DNA of 64,000 bases from Thermoplasmata archaeon (GTDB lineage: Archaea > Thermoplasmatota > Thermoplasmata > Methanomassiliicoccales > Methanomethylophilaceae): NCBI GenBank assembly GCA_015063245.1, contig SUSV01000005.1, positions 28,431 to 92,430 on the forward strand, written 5' to 3'. Position numbers and translations under genes: made by a program. The notes under the pieces are model-generated. The model was not told where the DNA came from. It ran no database searches and saw only the letters and a program-made list of their open reading frames with translations. Position 1 is the first letter of the stretch; each line of letters starts with the position of its first letter. Below are positions 8,423-16,504 of this stretch, piece by piece.

Positions 8423-8477
8423 TCTATAACCTTCAGGGAATGATTGGTAAACTGTTTCGGGTAGGATAAATATTGGT

Positions 8478-8504
8478 CCGGCAGAGGGGAGGTACCTCTG
8501 CCGG
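8478..8504 (-). terminator. Strong hairpin after mtaB
   Basis: CCGGCAGAGG-7 bases-CCTCTGCCGG: 10 perfect base pairs, 25 bases after the mtaB stop. It probably ends or attenuates the mtaCB transcript before the activase gene. Confidence 0.7.
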
Positions 8505-8528
8505 TGTGGGGTTTAACGGTTATTCGTT

Positions 8529-9929
8529 TCAGAGTCCGTAGTTCTTCATGTTGAAGTTGGGGACGGTGTCCTTGTACTCCTTGATGGCCCACTCAACGAA
8601 CTTGTCCTCCTCATCGGGGAGTGCGGACAGCTTCTTGTTGATGTCCTGGAGGGTCTCGAGCTGCTTGGTGGTGAGGCCGAGCTCCTTGGACTCGTAGCCC
8701 TTGAGGAGGATCTCGACTGCCTTCATTCCGGCTGCCTTGGACCTGAGGTACAGGTTGTCTCCGTACTCGGCGATTGCCTTTCCGATCTCGTATGCGTGGT
8801 CGTATGCGAGGATGTATGCCTCGGGGCCTCTGTACCTGTCAGAGTACATGTACATGTCCCTGAGGGTCTTCTCCTGCTTGAGCTGGATAGCGGTGTTCAT
8901 GAGTGAGGCCTCGTATCCGATGGATCCGAACCAGCACTGGACCGATGTTCCTCCGAACTCGGGGTGGTACTCGACGGACTCGTTGGACCAGAGGTCGCAG
9001 CACTGTGCGATGAGGTTACCCTGGAGATCGCAGTGTGCGCACTGGCAGTTCTTTCCCTCCTGTGCGGTGGGCTTTCCTGCGATCGCCTTGACGATGGGTC
9101 CCTCGTATCCGCAGTCCTTGTCGGGTCCGACTGCTCCTGCTTCCCAGGCGCAGAGTGTCCTTGCCGCGGAGATTGCACGGGTGACTGCCGAGAAGGTCCT
9201 CTGGACATCCTGGTCCATCATTCCTCCTGCCATGAACATGGAGACGTTCGCTCCTGAACAGTTGGTGTCTCCTCCTGCTACGCAGTGGTTCTTCTTTGCG
9301 ATGTCGACGAGCTGCTCCCAGAGCCATGTCATGTCGATGGATCCGAGGTATCCGACTCCGAAGAGGAATGCGACGATGTCTCCGTTGGTGACGGCGTAGT
9401 CTGCGAACTCCTTTCCTCCGACTGACTCGATGGAGAGGTTGTTGCATCCGTTCTCACATGCGATGTCCGCACACTCGAACAGCTTCTCGGGGTAGGAGTG
9501 GGCTGAGTCCATTCCGGGCCTGAGTCCGTGGTCTGCCTCACGCTGGTCGGGGATTGTCTGCCTGGTACCGCAGTTGAGTCCGTACTCCTCGTGGTACTTC
9601 TCGCAGATCTCTTGCTGTCCTGCGACGACGGGTGCCGAGAGCTTTGCCTGGTTCATCTGGGAGACCCACTCGGTCTCGAGCTGGACGTTGGGGAATCCGA
9701 CTGTGATTGCCCTCTCGAGGATGTCCTTGGAGATGTAGTCGACGTACTCCTTTCTGAGCCTCTCGGGATCCTTCTCGGTTCCGGGCCTGGGTGCGTAGTT
9801 GATCTCGGGGATGACGTATCCTGCTCCGATCTTGAGTCCGAATCCGTAGGAAACGGGGCTCTTGGAGTATCCGAAAACCAAGTCGTCTGCACTGTCGTAT
9901 GCCATCTTTGTGTATCTTGTTACTGCCAT
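8529..9929 (-). CDS. mtaB: Methanol:corrinoid methyltransferase subunit MtaB
   Basis: A 466-residue zinc enzyme that activates methanol and moves its methyl group to the Co(I) corrinoid on MtaC, the first step of methanol-dependent methanogenesis. The zinc ligands known in Methanosarcina MtaB (Glu164, Cys220, Cys269) match here with a constant offset of four: Glu168 in LSIESV, Cys224 in GDTNCSG and Cys273 in PDKDCGYEG. The length is normal and no amber codon is needed, unlike the methylamine methyltransferases. The start overlaps the end of mtaC, with a GGAGG ribosome site inside the mtaC tail, so the two are translationally coupled. Codon use is strongly biased, in keeping with high expression. 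Confidence 0.97.
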   Translation of the reverse strand: MAVTRYTKMAYDSADDLVFGYSKSPVSYGFGLKIGAGYVIPEINYAPRPGTEKDPERLRKEYVDYISKDILERAITVGFPNVQLETEWVSQMNQAKLSAPVVAGQQEICEKYHEEYGLNCGTRQTIPDQREADHGLRPGMDSAHSYPEKLFECADIACENGCNNLSIESVGGKEFADYAVTNGDIVAFLFGVGYLGSIDMTWLWEQLVDIAKKNHCVAGGDTNCSGANVSMFMAGGMMDQDVQRTFSAVTRAISAARTLCAWEAGAVGPDKDCGYEGPIVKAIAGKPTAQEGKNCQCAHCDLQGNLIAQCCDLWSNESVEYHPEFGGTSVQCWFGSIGYEASLMNTAIQLKQEKTLRDMYMYSDRYRGPEAYILAYDHAYEIGKAIAEYGDNLYLRSKAAGMKAVEILLKGYESKELGLTTKQLETLQDINKKLSALPDEEDKFVEWAIKEYKDTVPNFNMKNYGL

Positions 9930-9930
9930 C

Positions 9931-10713
9931 TCACTGACCTCCTACAATAGCGTCCCATTCGTCTCTAACCTGTTTCCATGTGTATCCCTGCCTGATCTTC
10001 TCGGCGATCAAGGGGGTCTGAGGTGCCTTCTCGGAGTAGATTCCGAGGTCGTAGGAGTTCGCGTACTCCCTGTTGACTGCTCCTCCGCATCCCATGAGGG
10101 GGATCTCGATTCCCTTCTCCTTGAGGATCTTTGCCTCTGCGGGGAAGGCGGACATGGTTGTGGTCATGAGGGCTGTTCCGCTTGCGAACAGGGGCTTGAC
10201 TTCCTCGACCTTTGCGATGAAGTCGACGATAGGTACGTCACGTCCCATGTCGACGACGGTGTATCCGGAGGATCTGACCATGACGGCTGCGATGTTCTTT
10301 CCGATGTCGTGGGGGTCTCCCTCTGCTGCGTGCATGACGACAGTTCCCTTGCTCTCTCTTCCGCCGGGGACCTGTTTCTCTGCGATTGCGATTCCGATCT
10401 CCATGGTCTTCGCGGCCATCATGATCTCAGGGAGGTAGTAGACGTGCTCTGCGTACAGCTTTGCGACGCACTCCATTCCTGCGACGAGTCCGTTGTTGAT
10501 GACGTCGAGAGGGTTCCTCTGCTTGAGTGCCTCCATTACAACGGGGCCGACGGTCTTGAATCTCATATAGAGAACTTCTTCTGCTACTTTCTTAAAGACT
10601 TCATCTGTAGGCAAAAGTTTCTTTGCCATTTCTTCAGGTGTCATTGAGACCTGTGTTTCGATGTCGTAACGCCTGAGGATCTTTGTGAAATCTGCTCCTT
10701 CCTTGCTTAACAC
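9931..10713 (-). CDS. mtaC: Methanol corrinoid protein MtaC
   Basis: A 260-residue corrinoid protein that carries the methyl group between MtaB and MtaA. A helical cap domain (about residues 25-110) is followed by the cobalamin-binding Rossmann-type domain with EGDPHDIGKN (DxHxxG; axial His135), then GTALMTTTM and GCGGAVN. I set the start at GTG 10713 because it has GGTGG four bases upstream and gives the usual family N-terminus; the longer frame begins inside the promoter. mtaC is first in an mtaCB operon. Confidence 0.95.
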   Translation of the reverse strand: MLSKEGADFTKILRRYDIETQVSMTPEEMAKKLLPTDEVFKKVAEEVLYMRFKTVGPVVMEALKQRNPLDVINNGLVAGMECVAKLYAEHVYYLPEIMMAAKTMEIGIAIAEKQVPGGRESKGTVVMHAAEGDPHDIGKNIAAVMVRSSGYTVVDMGRDVPIVDFIAKVEEVKPLFASGTALMTTTMSAFPAEAKILKEKGIEIPLMGCGGAVNREYANSYDLGIYSEKAPQTPLIAEKIRQGYTWKQVRDEWDAIVGGQ

Positions 10714-10831
10714 TTTACCACCTGTGTTGAATGATACCAAGATGACTAGGTTTATAACCTGTCTCAAAATCAAAAGTCGATACTTTTGTTATAACAAATT
10801 TAAAACTTTCGTTATTCATCCATGGATGAAT
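10714..10831 (-). promoter_or_regulatory. mtaC promoter with three palindromes upstream
   Basis: On the minus strand a TATA box TTATAAA (10751-10757) lies about 40 bases ahead of the GTG start. Upstream of it are CAAAAGT-cgat-ACTTTTG (10771-10788), TTTGTTATAACAAA (10785-10798) and ATTCATCCATGGATGAAT (10814-10831), all perfect. The first palindrome sits about 15 bases before the TATA box, where archaeal activators bind. It is likely the control region of methanol-induced expression. Confidence 0.6.
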
Positions 10832-10926
10832 GAATCATCCACTGAAAGGAAATAATAATTTACTATTCCAATGCTGGATACGAGAAATAATCACGATAAA
10901 TAATGTTGACAAATCATCATTGTGTA

Positions 10927-10970
10927 TTGTATAATTGGATAACTATTTGTATAATTAAAAAATTATACAA
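10927..10970. repeat. Three copies of TTGTATAATT upstream of the transposase-derived gene
   Basis: TTGTATAATT occurs at 10927-10936 and 10947-10956 as direct repeats with exactly 20 bases between their starts. The second pairs with its inverse AATTATACAA at 10961-10970, with a four-base spacer. The block ends six bases before the ATG at 10976 and overlaps the likely promoter. An autoregulatory or end-binding site is plausible. Confidence 0.55.
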
Positions 10971-10975
10971 CATGG

Positions 10976-12490
10976 ATGTCATCCATCGTCTACTTGAAGA
11001 ATCCGAAGTCCAATACGGTCTACGCTTATCTCAACGAATCCGTCTGGGATCCCGAGAAGAAGAAGACCGTGTACAAGCGCAGGTGCATCGGGCATGTCGA
11101 TCCGGAGACCGGGGAGATCGTCCCGAACAGGAAGGCGAGGTTCAGGGAGAGCCCGACGGTCAAGTCAAGATACCTGTGCGCAGTGTTCGACAAGGTATCA
11201 GAGGACCTCAAGCTGACCGAGACGATGAAGATGGCGTTCCCCGACGACTGGAAGAAGATGCTCTCGGTGGTATACTATCTGGTGGCTACCAGGGCCGAGC
11301 TCTCGTTCTGCAAGCAGTGGTCCGAGAACCATAAGACGCCGTACAACCAGATTCTGACCTCCAATGTCATCAACGACCTCCTCTCATCCATAAACTCCAA
11401 CGGGATATCCCTGTTCTTCACACTGTGGAAGCTGCGCCTTCAGCCGGAGGAGACCTTCACATCCTCCATAGATTTCGGCGGTTCGAAGGTGGACCTCTCA
11501 CAGTACAGCAGGGACTTCGATATGCTGGAGAACGATTTCGACAACAACCTGAAGCTGACGATATACTTCTCCACCAGGAACAACATACCGATATGCTATC
11601 AGCTCTCGAATCTAGCCACCGGCCATGAGATCGGGGATTACGATGTCTATCCAGGAAGCTTCAGCAGGCTCTCGTCGTTCATGGACGAGACGCGCGGGGA
11701 TGCCGTCGACCCGTCCCTGATCCCGTATGCGAACAGCAACATCACCATCCGCACGTATCCGGAGAACGAGTTCGTGAGGGACCTTGTCCTGAAATCGGAG
11801 CCTTCGATGACCAATCCCGCCAACTACAGGATCATACTCGGGACCCCTCTGTTCCTCGAGACGTACATGCAGCACGTCAACGGGAGGAGGTACTATGTTC
11901 ACATCTTCTTCGACCCCAACCAGGCCGTCAACGACCTGTCGGCCTTCATCTCGATCATAAACATATGCAAGTACGAGGTGGAGATGGACAAGATGAAGCC
12001 GCAGCATCAGGACCTCTACGACCGGTTCCTGATAATAAAGGAGGATGAGTTCGGGAGGAAGAACGTGGAGCTGAACAGCGAGGCGATCATGCACCACGAC
12101 AAGTTCCTCGGCTACAATGTGCTGATATCCAACTTCACCCGCAACCCGGCCACCGCGATCGTCCCGTTCCTTCAGAAGAACACAGTCTCCAAGATGTTCA
12201 GCTCCATCAGGAACGAGTACGACAACACCGCGCTGAACCTCTACACCCAGACCAACTACCTGAGCCGTATCTTCCTCCAGTTCCTCTCCCTGATCCTGAG
12301 AATAGGGGTCCTGAACGTGATGAACTCCAAGAAGCTCAACACCTCGATGAACTACAAGGAGATGGTCATGGAGCTGTCAAGCATAAAGACCGTGCGCACC
12401 CCCGGCTCGAAGAAGGGACAGGACACGTTCCTGTCGGACAAGCAGATGCGCATCCTCCAGGCGTTCGACGTCGAGTACCGCGACGAGTAA
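10976..12490 (+). CDS. IS1634/IS4-like transposase-derived protein, probably not an active transposase
   Basis: A 504-residue protein. Its N-terminus (AYLNESVWDPEKKKTVYKRRCIGHVDPETGEIVPNRK, quoted here only for its pattern of S..D...K.IG.IDPETGEI) matches the start of IS1634-type transposases. The central part keeps the general IS4-like layout (SIDFGGSKVDL, then a long middle, then C-terminal helices), but I cannot find a clear second Asp or a YREW-type Glu. No terminal inverted repeats or target duplication flank the gene. GC and codon use match the neighbours. This fits a domesticated or decayed element; a family of host genes of this type is possible. Confidence 0.6.
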   Translation: MSSIVYLKNPKSNTVYAYLNESVWDPEKKKTVYKRRCIGHVDPETGEIVPNRKARFRESPTVKSRYLCAVFDKVSEDLKLTETMKMAFPDDWKKMLSVVYYLVATRAELSFCKQWSENHKTPYNQILTSNVINDLLSSINSNGISLFFTLWKLRLQPEETFTSSIDFGGSKVDLSQYSRDFDMLENDFDNNLKLTIYFSTRNNIPICYQLSNLATGHEIGDYDVYPGSFSRLSSFMDETRGDAVDPSLIPYANSNITIRTYPENEFVRDLVLKSEPSMTNPANYRIILGTPLFLETYMQHVNGRRYYVHIFFDPNQAVNDLSAFISIINICKYEVEMDKMKPQHQDLYDRFLIIKEDEFGRKNVELNSEAIMHHDKFLGYNVLISNFTRNPATAIVPFLQKNTVSKMFSSIRNEYDNTALNLYTQTNYLSRIFLQFLSLILRIGVLNVMNSKKLNTSMNYKEMVMELSSIKTVRTPGSKKGQDTFLSDKQMRILQAFDVEYRDE

Positions 12491-12534
12491 TCGGATATCA
12501 TTATATCTTCGGCAATCCTGTTAACAGTGGTAAC

Positions 12535-12873
12535 ATGACTGATTGCAAAGTATGTGTCGATGCAGGCGTATGCAAGATGAAGACGATCATCACCGCTAGG
12601 ACGAACGACATCGGCATGGTCGAGCTGGACATCAAGAGCGACTGCCCGAACATCCTCAAGATGTCATGGCGCCTCGAGCCCATCTCCCCGTATTCAGAGG
12701 TGGAATCCGAGTTCTACAAGTCAGAGGTGTACAAGTTGGCGCAGGAGGCCCCGATACCTCATACTGCATGCCCGGTCCCGTCGGCGATGATCAAGGCCAT
12801 CGAGGTTGCAGGCGACCTCGGTCTCAAGAGGGATGTCTCGATAAGGTTCATCGATGACGACTCGGAGGCTTGA
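12535..12873 (+). CDS. Small conserved protein with GVC...SDCP motif
   Basis: A 112-residue soluble protein with an early Cys pair (DCKVCVDAGVC), a central SDCPNILKMS segment and a late HTACPVP segment. It looks like the small family with a GVC....I.SDCP.I pattern (I recall it as DUF6951-like) seen in anaerobic archaea; the function is unknown and metal or cluster binding by the conserved Cys residues is only a guess. A TATA-like CATTATATC (about 12500) lies some 28 bases before the ATG, so the mRNA is probably leaderless. It is followed by a terminator. Confidence 0.6.
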   Translation: MTDCKVCVDAGVCKMKTIITARTNDIGMVELDIKSDCPNILKMSWRLEPISPYSEVESEFYKSEVYKLAQEAPIPHTACPVPSAMIKAIEVAGDLGLKRDVSIRFIDDDSEA

Positions 12874-12941
12874 CGCGTCTAGAGATTATCTATATGGATG
12901 GCCCGAGCGTCGTTCAATGATTACGACGATGGACGAATACA

Positions 12942-12959
12942 TGCCCCTTGAAAGGGGCA
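12942..12959 (+). terminator. Hairpin terminator
   Basis: TGCCCCTT-ga-AAGGGGCA, 8 perfect pairs, followed by T-rich sequence (atttatgtcattttt). It ends the small gene's transcript 70 bases after its stop. Confidence 0.65.
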
Positions 12960-13114
12960 ATTTATGTCATTTTTGTTAGACATACGACGATTACTACTAA
13001 ATTCATAGAAATTCCATTAATTTTCTACGAAAACCGTTTCAAATATTATGTAAATTGACAGTTTCAAACGTCCACCTTGTAAAGTATTATAATATAGCTC
13101 AAAGATTACCACGC

Positions 13115-15217
13115 ATGAAAGGACTACTGACACCCAAGGTTGTAGCCGTCATCGGTGCATCGAACGATGAGACTAAGCTAGGTGGAATGCTTCTCAAGAA
13201 CATGATCAACGCAGGTTTCACCGGACACCTGTACCCCGTCAACCCCAAAGGCGGGGAGATCCAGGGCCTCAAGGCCTACACATCGATCACAGAGGTCCCC
13301 GAGCCCGTCGACCTCGCAGTCATCTCGATCAAGGCGGCCTTCGTCCCCGACGAGATGGCCAACCTGAAGAAGAACGGCTGCCACTGCGCGACCATCCTCA
13401 CGGCAGGATTCAAGGAGGACAGCCCCGAGGGAAAGATCCTCGAGCAGAAGCTCGTCGCGGCGGCCAAGGAGGCCGACGTCAGGATCTTTGGACCCAACTG
13501 CTTCGGTAACATGAACCCCTGGGCAGGAGTCAACGCAACATTCGCCCACCTTCTCCCCCGTAAGGGACACATCTCCATCTTCTCCCAGTCCGGAGCGGTC
13601 GGATCATCGATCATCGACTGGGCATACTTCAACAAGATCGGAATCGCCAACTTCGTCACGTTCGGTAACAAGGCCGACCTCGACGAGGCCGACATCATCC
13701 CCGAGATCTCCGAGGACCCCAACACCAAGGTGATCGGAATGTACTGCGAGGGAATCTCCAACGGCCACAGGTTCGTCAGCGCTATCGAGAACATGCCCGT
13801 CGAGAAGCCTATCGTCGTCTACAAGTCCGGAAGGACCCAGGCCGGAGCCGCAGCGGCATCCTCGCACACGGGATCGCTGGCAGGGGCCGACGCGGTCAAC
13901 AATGTCATATTCAAGAAGCTCAACGTCTACAGGGCATCCACACTCGAGGACATGTTCGACGTCCTCAACGTGTTCAGCGGATGCGACGAGATGAAGAAGA
14001 GCGGACTCGGAATCATCACCAACGCCGGAGGGCTCGGAGTCATGTCCGCCGATGCGGCATTCGACGCCAAGGAGGTATATGCAGTCAAGTTCTCCGACGA
14101 GACCATCAAGGAGATCAGGACGAGGGTCCCCACCGTCGCAGGAGTCACGAACCCCATCGACATCCGCGGAGACGCCAAGCCCGAGTACTTCAAAGAGGTA
14201 ATCGACATCCTCTCCCACGACCCCGAGGTCGGTGCGCTGGTCATCATGGGATCCCCCCTCGATACAGCGGACCTGGAGGCGGTCGCCCAGTCCATCGTCG
14301 AGATCAAGGACCAGATCCCGGTCCCGTTCGTCGTCTGCTTCGCAGGAGGGCACAAGTGCGACAAGGCCAACGCATACCTCAAGGAGGCCGGAATCCCCAC
14401 ATACCCCACACCCGACAGGGCCATCCACGCCCTCGACGTGCTGAGGACATACACGATCAACAAGCAGAAGAGCCACACCCCCATGGCATACCCCGAGGTC
14501 AAGAACGGCGGAAGGGAGGCTGCGAAGAAGATCATCGACGCCGCGAAGGCAGAGGGCAGGGACTCGCTGTCCGAGTCGGAAGGAAAGGAGATCCTCAAGG
14601 CGTACGGAATCCCCGCACCCGGAGAGGCGACAGTCAACTCCGCGGACGAGGCCGCTAAGGAGAGCGACAGGATCGGTTACCCTGTGGTGATGAAGATCGT
14701 GTCCCCCGACATCAAGCACAAGACCGACGTGGGCGGAGTCGTCGTAGGCGTCAAGAGCGCCGACGAGGCCAGGGCCGCATACACCAAGATCATGGACTCA
14801 TGCACGAAGAACGTGCCAGGAGCGAAGATCGACGGAGTCTCCATCCAGCAGATGGTCTCCGGTCAGGAGGTCATCCTCTCGATGATCCGCGATTCCCAGT
14901 TCGGACCCGTCGTGTCCTTCGGACTCGGAGGAATATACGTCGAGATCCTCAGGGAGATCTCGCAGGCACACGTGCCCATGACAGAGGAGCAGCTCGAGGA
15001 GATGATCACATCCACCAAGGCATACAAGCTCATGTCCGGCGCAAGGGGACTGGCTAAGTCCGATATCCCCGCAATGAAGGAGATCATCAAGAGGATCGCC
15101 CTCATCGCCATCGAGAACCCCGAGATCCACGAGCTGGAGATCAACCCAGTCATCGTGCAGGTCGAAGGCAAGGGAGCATACCCCGTGGATGCTCTCGTCA
15201 CCCTCGTGAAGAACTGA
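13115..15217 (+). CDS. ADP-forming acetyl-CoA (acyl-CoA) synthetase, fused alpha-beta form
   Basis: A 700-residue enzyme that interconverts acyl-CoA, ADP and phosphate with acid, CoA and ATP. Order of domains: CoA-binding Rossmann domain (VVAVIGASNDETKLGG near the start), succinyl-CoA-ligase-like domain with GPNCFGNMNP and FSQSGAVGSS, the phosphohistidine region SSHTGSLAGAD (about residue 250), then an ATP-grasp beta part (from about 480; GYPVVMKIVSPDIKHKTDVGGVVVG). ATG 13115 is chosen because the Rossmann strand starts there; a TATA-like AATATAATATAG lies some 25-30 bases upstream. Codon bias suggests high expression. Acetate salvage or energy from acyl-CoA are both possible. Confidence 0.93.
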   Translation: MKGLLTPKVVAVIGASNDETKLGGMLLKNMINAGFTGHLYPVNPKGGEIQGLKAYTSITEVPEPVDLAVISIKAAFVPDEMANLKKNGCHCATILTAGFKEDSPEGKILEQKLVAAAKEADVRIFGPNCFGNMNPWAGVNATFAHLLPRKGHISIFSQSGAVGSSIIDWAYFNKIGIANFVTFGNKADLDEADIIPEISEDPNTKVIGMYCEGISNGHRFVSAIENMPVEKPIVVYKSGRTQAGAAAASSHTGSLAGADAVNNVIFKKLNVYRASTLEDMFDVLNVFSGCDEMKKSGLGIITNAGGLGVMSADAAFDAKEVYAVKFSDETIKEIRTRVPTVAGVTNPIDIRGDAKPEYFKEVIDILSHDPEVGALVIMGSPLDTADLEAVAQSIVEIKDQIPVPFVVCFAGGHKCDKANAYLKEAGIPTYPTPDRAIHALDVLRTYTINKQKSHTPMAYPEVKNGGREAAKKIIDAAKAEGRDSLSESEGKEILKAYGIPAPGEATVNSADEAAKESDRIGYPVVMKIVSPDIKHKTDVGGVVVGVKSADEARAAYTKIMDSCTKNVPGAKIDGVSIQQMVSGQEVILSMIRDSQFGPVVSFGLGGIYVEILREISQAHVPMTEEQLEEMITSTKAYKLMSGARGLAKSDIPAMKEIIKRIALIAIENPEIHELEINPVIVQVEGKGAYPVDALVTLVKN

Positions 15218-15226
15218 AACTCATTA

Positions 15227-15244
15227 GGGAGGGGAGACCCTCCC
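15227..15244 (+). terminator. Hairpin terminator after the acetyl-CoA synthetase gene
   Basis: GGGAGGG-gaga-CCCTCCC directly after the stop codon, followed by atcttct. Confidence 0.65.
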
Positions 15245-15340
15245 ATCTTCTATAGGAGTTGGAGAGCCAGCAGATCAGGGATCGACATCCGCTGACTCCC
15301 GAGCCTTATGGCCGGCTCAGGCCTTTATCACTACGATGGG

Positions 15341-15560
15341 TTTATATCCAATCGATTACGATGGTGATATCACTAATCGTAATGGTCAGCCGAAATCCTC
15401 CAAACGGACACCGGTTGAATGATACGTGTGTGTTAAACACATTAATCACCTCCCGCCGAGGCTGGGGTCGATCTACCCTGATTGAACCTCGATGATCCGC
15501 GTATTCGGACCATCAAGGCCCGAACTTCGGCGGGAACCCCATGTTCTCATGTAGTTTATA
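15341..15560 (+). ncRNA. Structured intergenic stretch, possible non-coding RNA
   Basis: The 437 bases between the synthetase and dphB contain no convincing gene. A canonical TTTATATCC box (15341-15349) is followed by CGATTA-cgatGGTGATATCACTAATCG-type symmetry, TGTGT-taa-ACACA, and the long-range pair CCCGCCGA (about 15452) with TCGGCGGG (about 15528). This could be a separate RNA of about 180 bases or simply an elaborate control region. No known RNA class is recognised. Confidence 0.35.
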
Positions 15561-15608
15561 ATAGAACGTTTGGGTTTTCCCAATGTCCAGATTCGAGTGT
15601 CCTCATAG

Positions 15609-15642
15609 GTAACACTATTTCAAGATACGTGTTACTCTTGAA
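15609..15642 (+). promoter_or_regulatory. Interleaved inverted repeats ahead of dphB
   Basis: GTAACAC (15609-15615), TTCAAGA (15619-15625), GTGTTAC (15629-15635) and TCTTGAA (15636-15642) occur in the order A-B-A'-B'. They end about 10 bases before the TATA box TTTTATAA (about 15652-15659), itself some 25 bases before the dphB ATG. They may be two overlapping operators or, if transcribed, an H-type pseudoknot. Confidence 0.5.
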
Positions 15643-15681
15643 CCATCCCCTCTTTTATAATGAGAATCCCTTGGACGAACG

Positions 15682-16479
15682 ATGACATCCGAACTCATCT
15701 TCGTAGGACTGGGCCTCAGCGGCACAGATGGAATGACCGTGAAAGCATTGAACGCATTGAAGGAATGCGACAAGATCTATGCTGAGTTCTACACGTCGTT
15801 CCTCATCGGCACGAAGGTGGAGGAGCTGGAGGAGGCCATCGGGAAGAAGATCAAGGTCCTCTACAGGGCTCAGGTCGAGGAATGCGACGACATCATAAGG
15901 GATGCCATGGAGATGAGGGTCGCCTTCATCACCGCAGGGGACCCCATGTCGGCCACCACCCATGTCGACCTGAGGATCCAGGCGGCCGAGGCTGGGATCC
16001 CGGTGAAGCTGTACAACGGCATCACGATATTCTCTGCATGCCCAACGGCGTTCGGGCTCCAGAACTACAAGTTCGGAAGGGCGGTCACGCTGCCGTTCAT
16101 CGAGCAGGGATACCACCCCAAGTCACCCTACGATCACATCATGCAGAACAAGAAGATGGGCCTCCACACCATGATCCTGCTGGACATCCACGCGGACGAG
16201 ATGCGCTATATGACGGCGCACGAGGCCATCGAGTGGCTCATGCTCGGTGAGGAGAAGTGGGGAGAGGGACTCATCGATGACAAGACAATTCTTTGCGTGG
16301 CATCGCAGGTCGGTTCGCCGACGGAGAAGATATTCGCAGGCTATCCCCAGGACCTCCTGAAGATGGACCTCGGAGAGCCTCTGTTCACCCTGGTGCTCCC
16401 CGGCAACCTGCACTTCATGGAGCAGTATGCTCTTGTGAAGTTCGCAGGTGCTCCGGAAGAGATCATCGAGGATGAATGA
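15682..16479 (+). CDS. dphB: Diphthine synthase
   Basis: A 265-residue tetrapyrrole-methylase-fold enzyme that uses S-adenosylmethionine to trimethylate the modified histidine of elongation factor 2 during diphthamide synthesis. Seen: N-terminal LIFVGLGLSGTDGMTVKAL, the SAM-binding TAGDPMSATTHVDL, then NGITIFSA and the C-terminal LVLPGNLHFME region. The length is normal. The TATA box about 25 bases upstream implies a leaderless transcript. It is convergent with the ABC transporter operon, which ends 25 bases away. Confidence 0.95.
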   Translation: MTSELIFVGLGLSGTDGMTVKALNALKECDKIYAEFYTSFLIGTKVEELEEAIGKKIKVLYRAQVEECDDIIRDAMEMRVAFITAGDPMSATTHVDLRIQAAEAGIPVKLYNGITIFSACPTAFGLQNYKFGRAVTLPFIEQGYHPKSPYDHIMQNKKMGLHTMILLDIHADEMRYMTAHEAIEWLMLGEEKWGEGLIDDKTILCVASQVGSPTEKIFAGYPQDLLKMDLGEPLFTLVLPGNLHFMEQYALVKFAGAPEEIIEDE

Positions 16480-16504
16480 TCTCACGTTGCATCGATTGAA
16501 GATT

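Noticed and set aside
6938..8443. 501-codon antisense frame in the RamA-like gene
   Set aside because: Shadow frame; the minus-strand protein has the ASKHA and Fe-S motifs.
13604..14719. Long minus-strand open frames inside the acetyl-CoA synthetase gene
   Set aside because: GC-rich codon bias opens antisense frames; the plus-strand frame has full domain structure.
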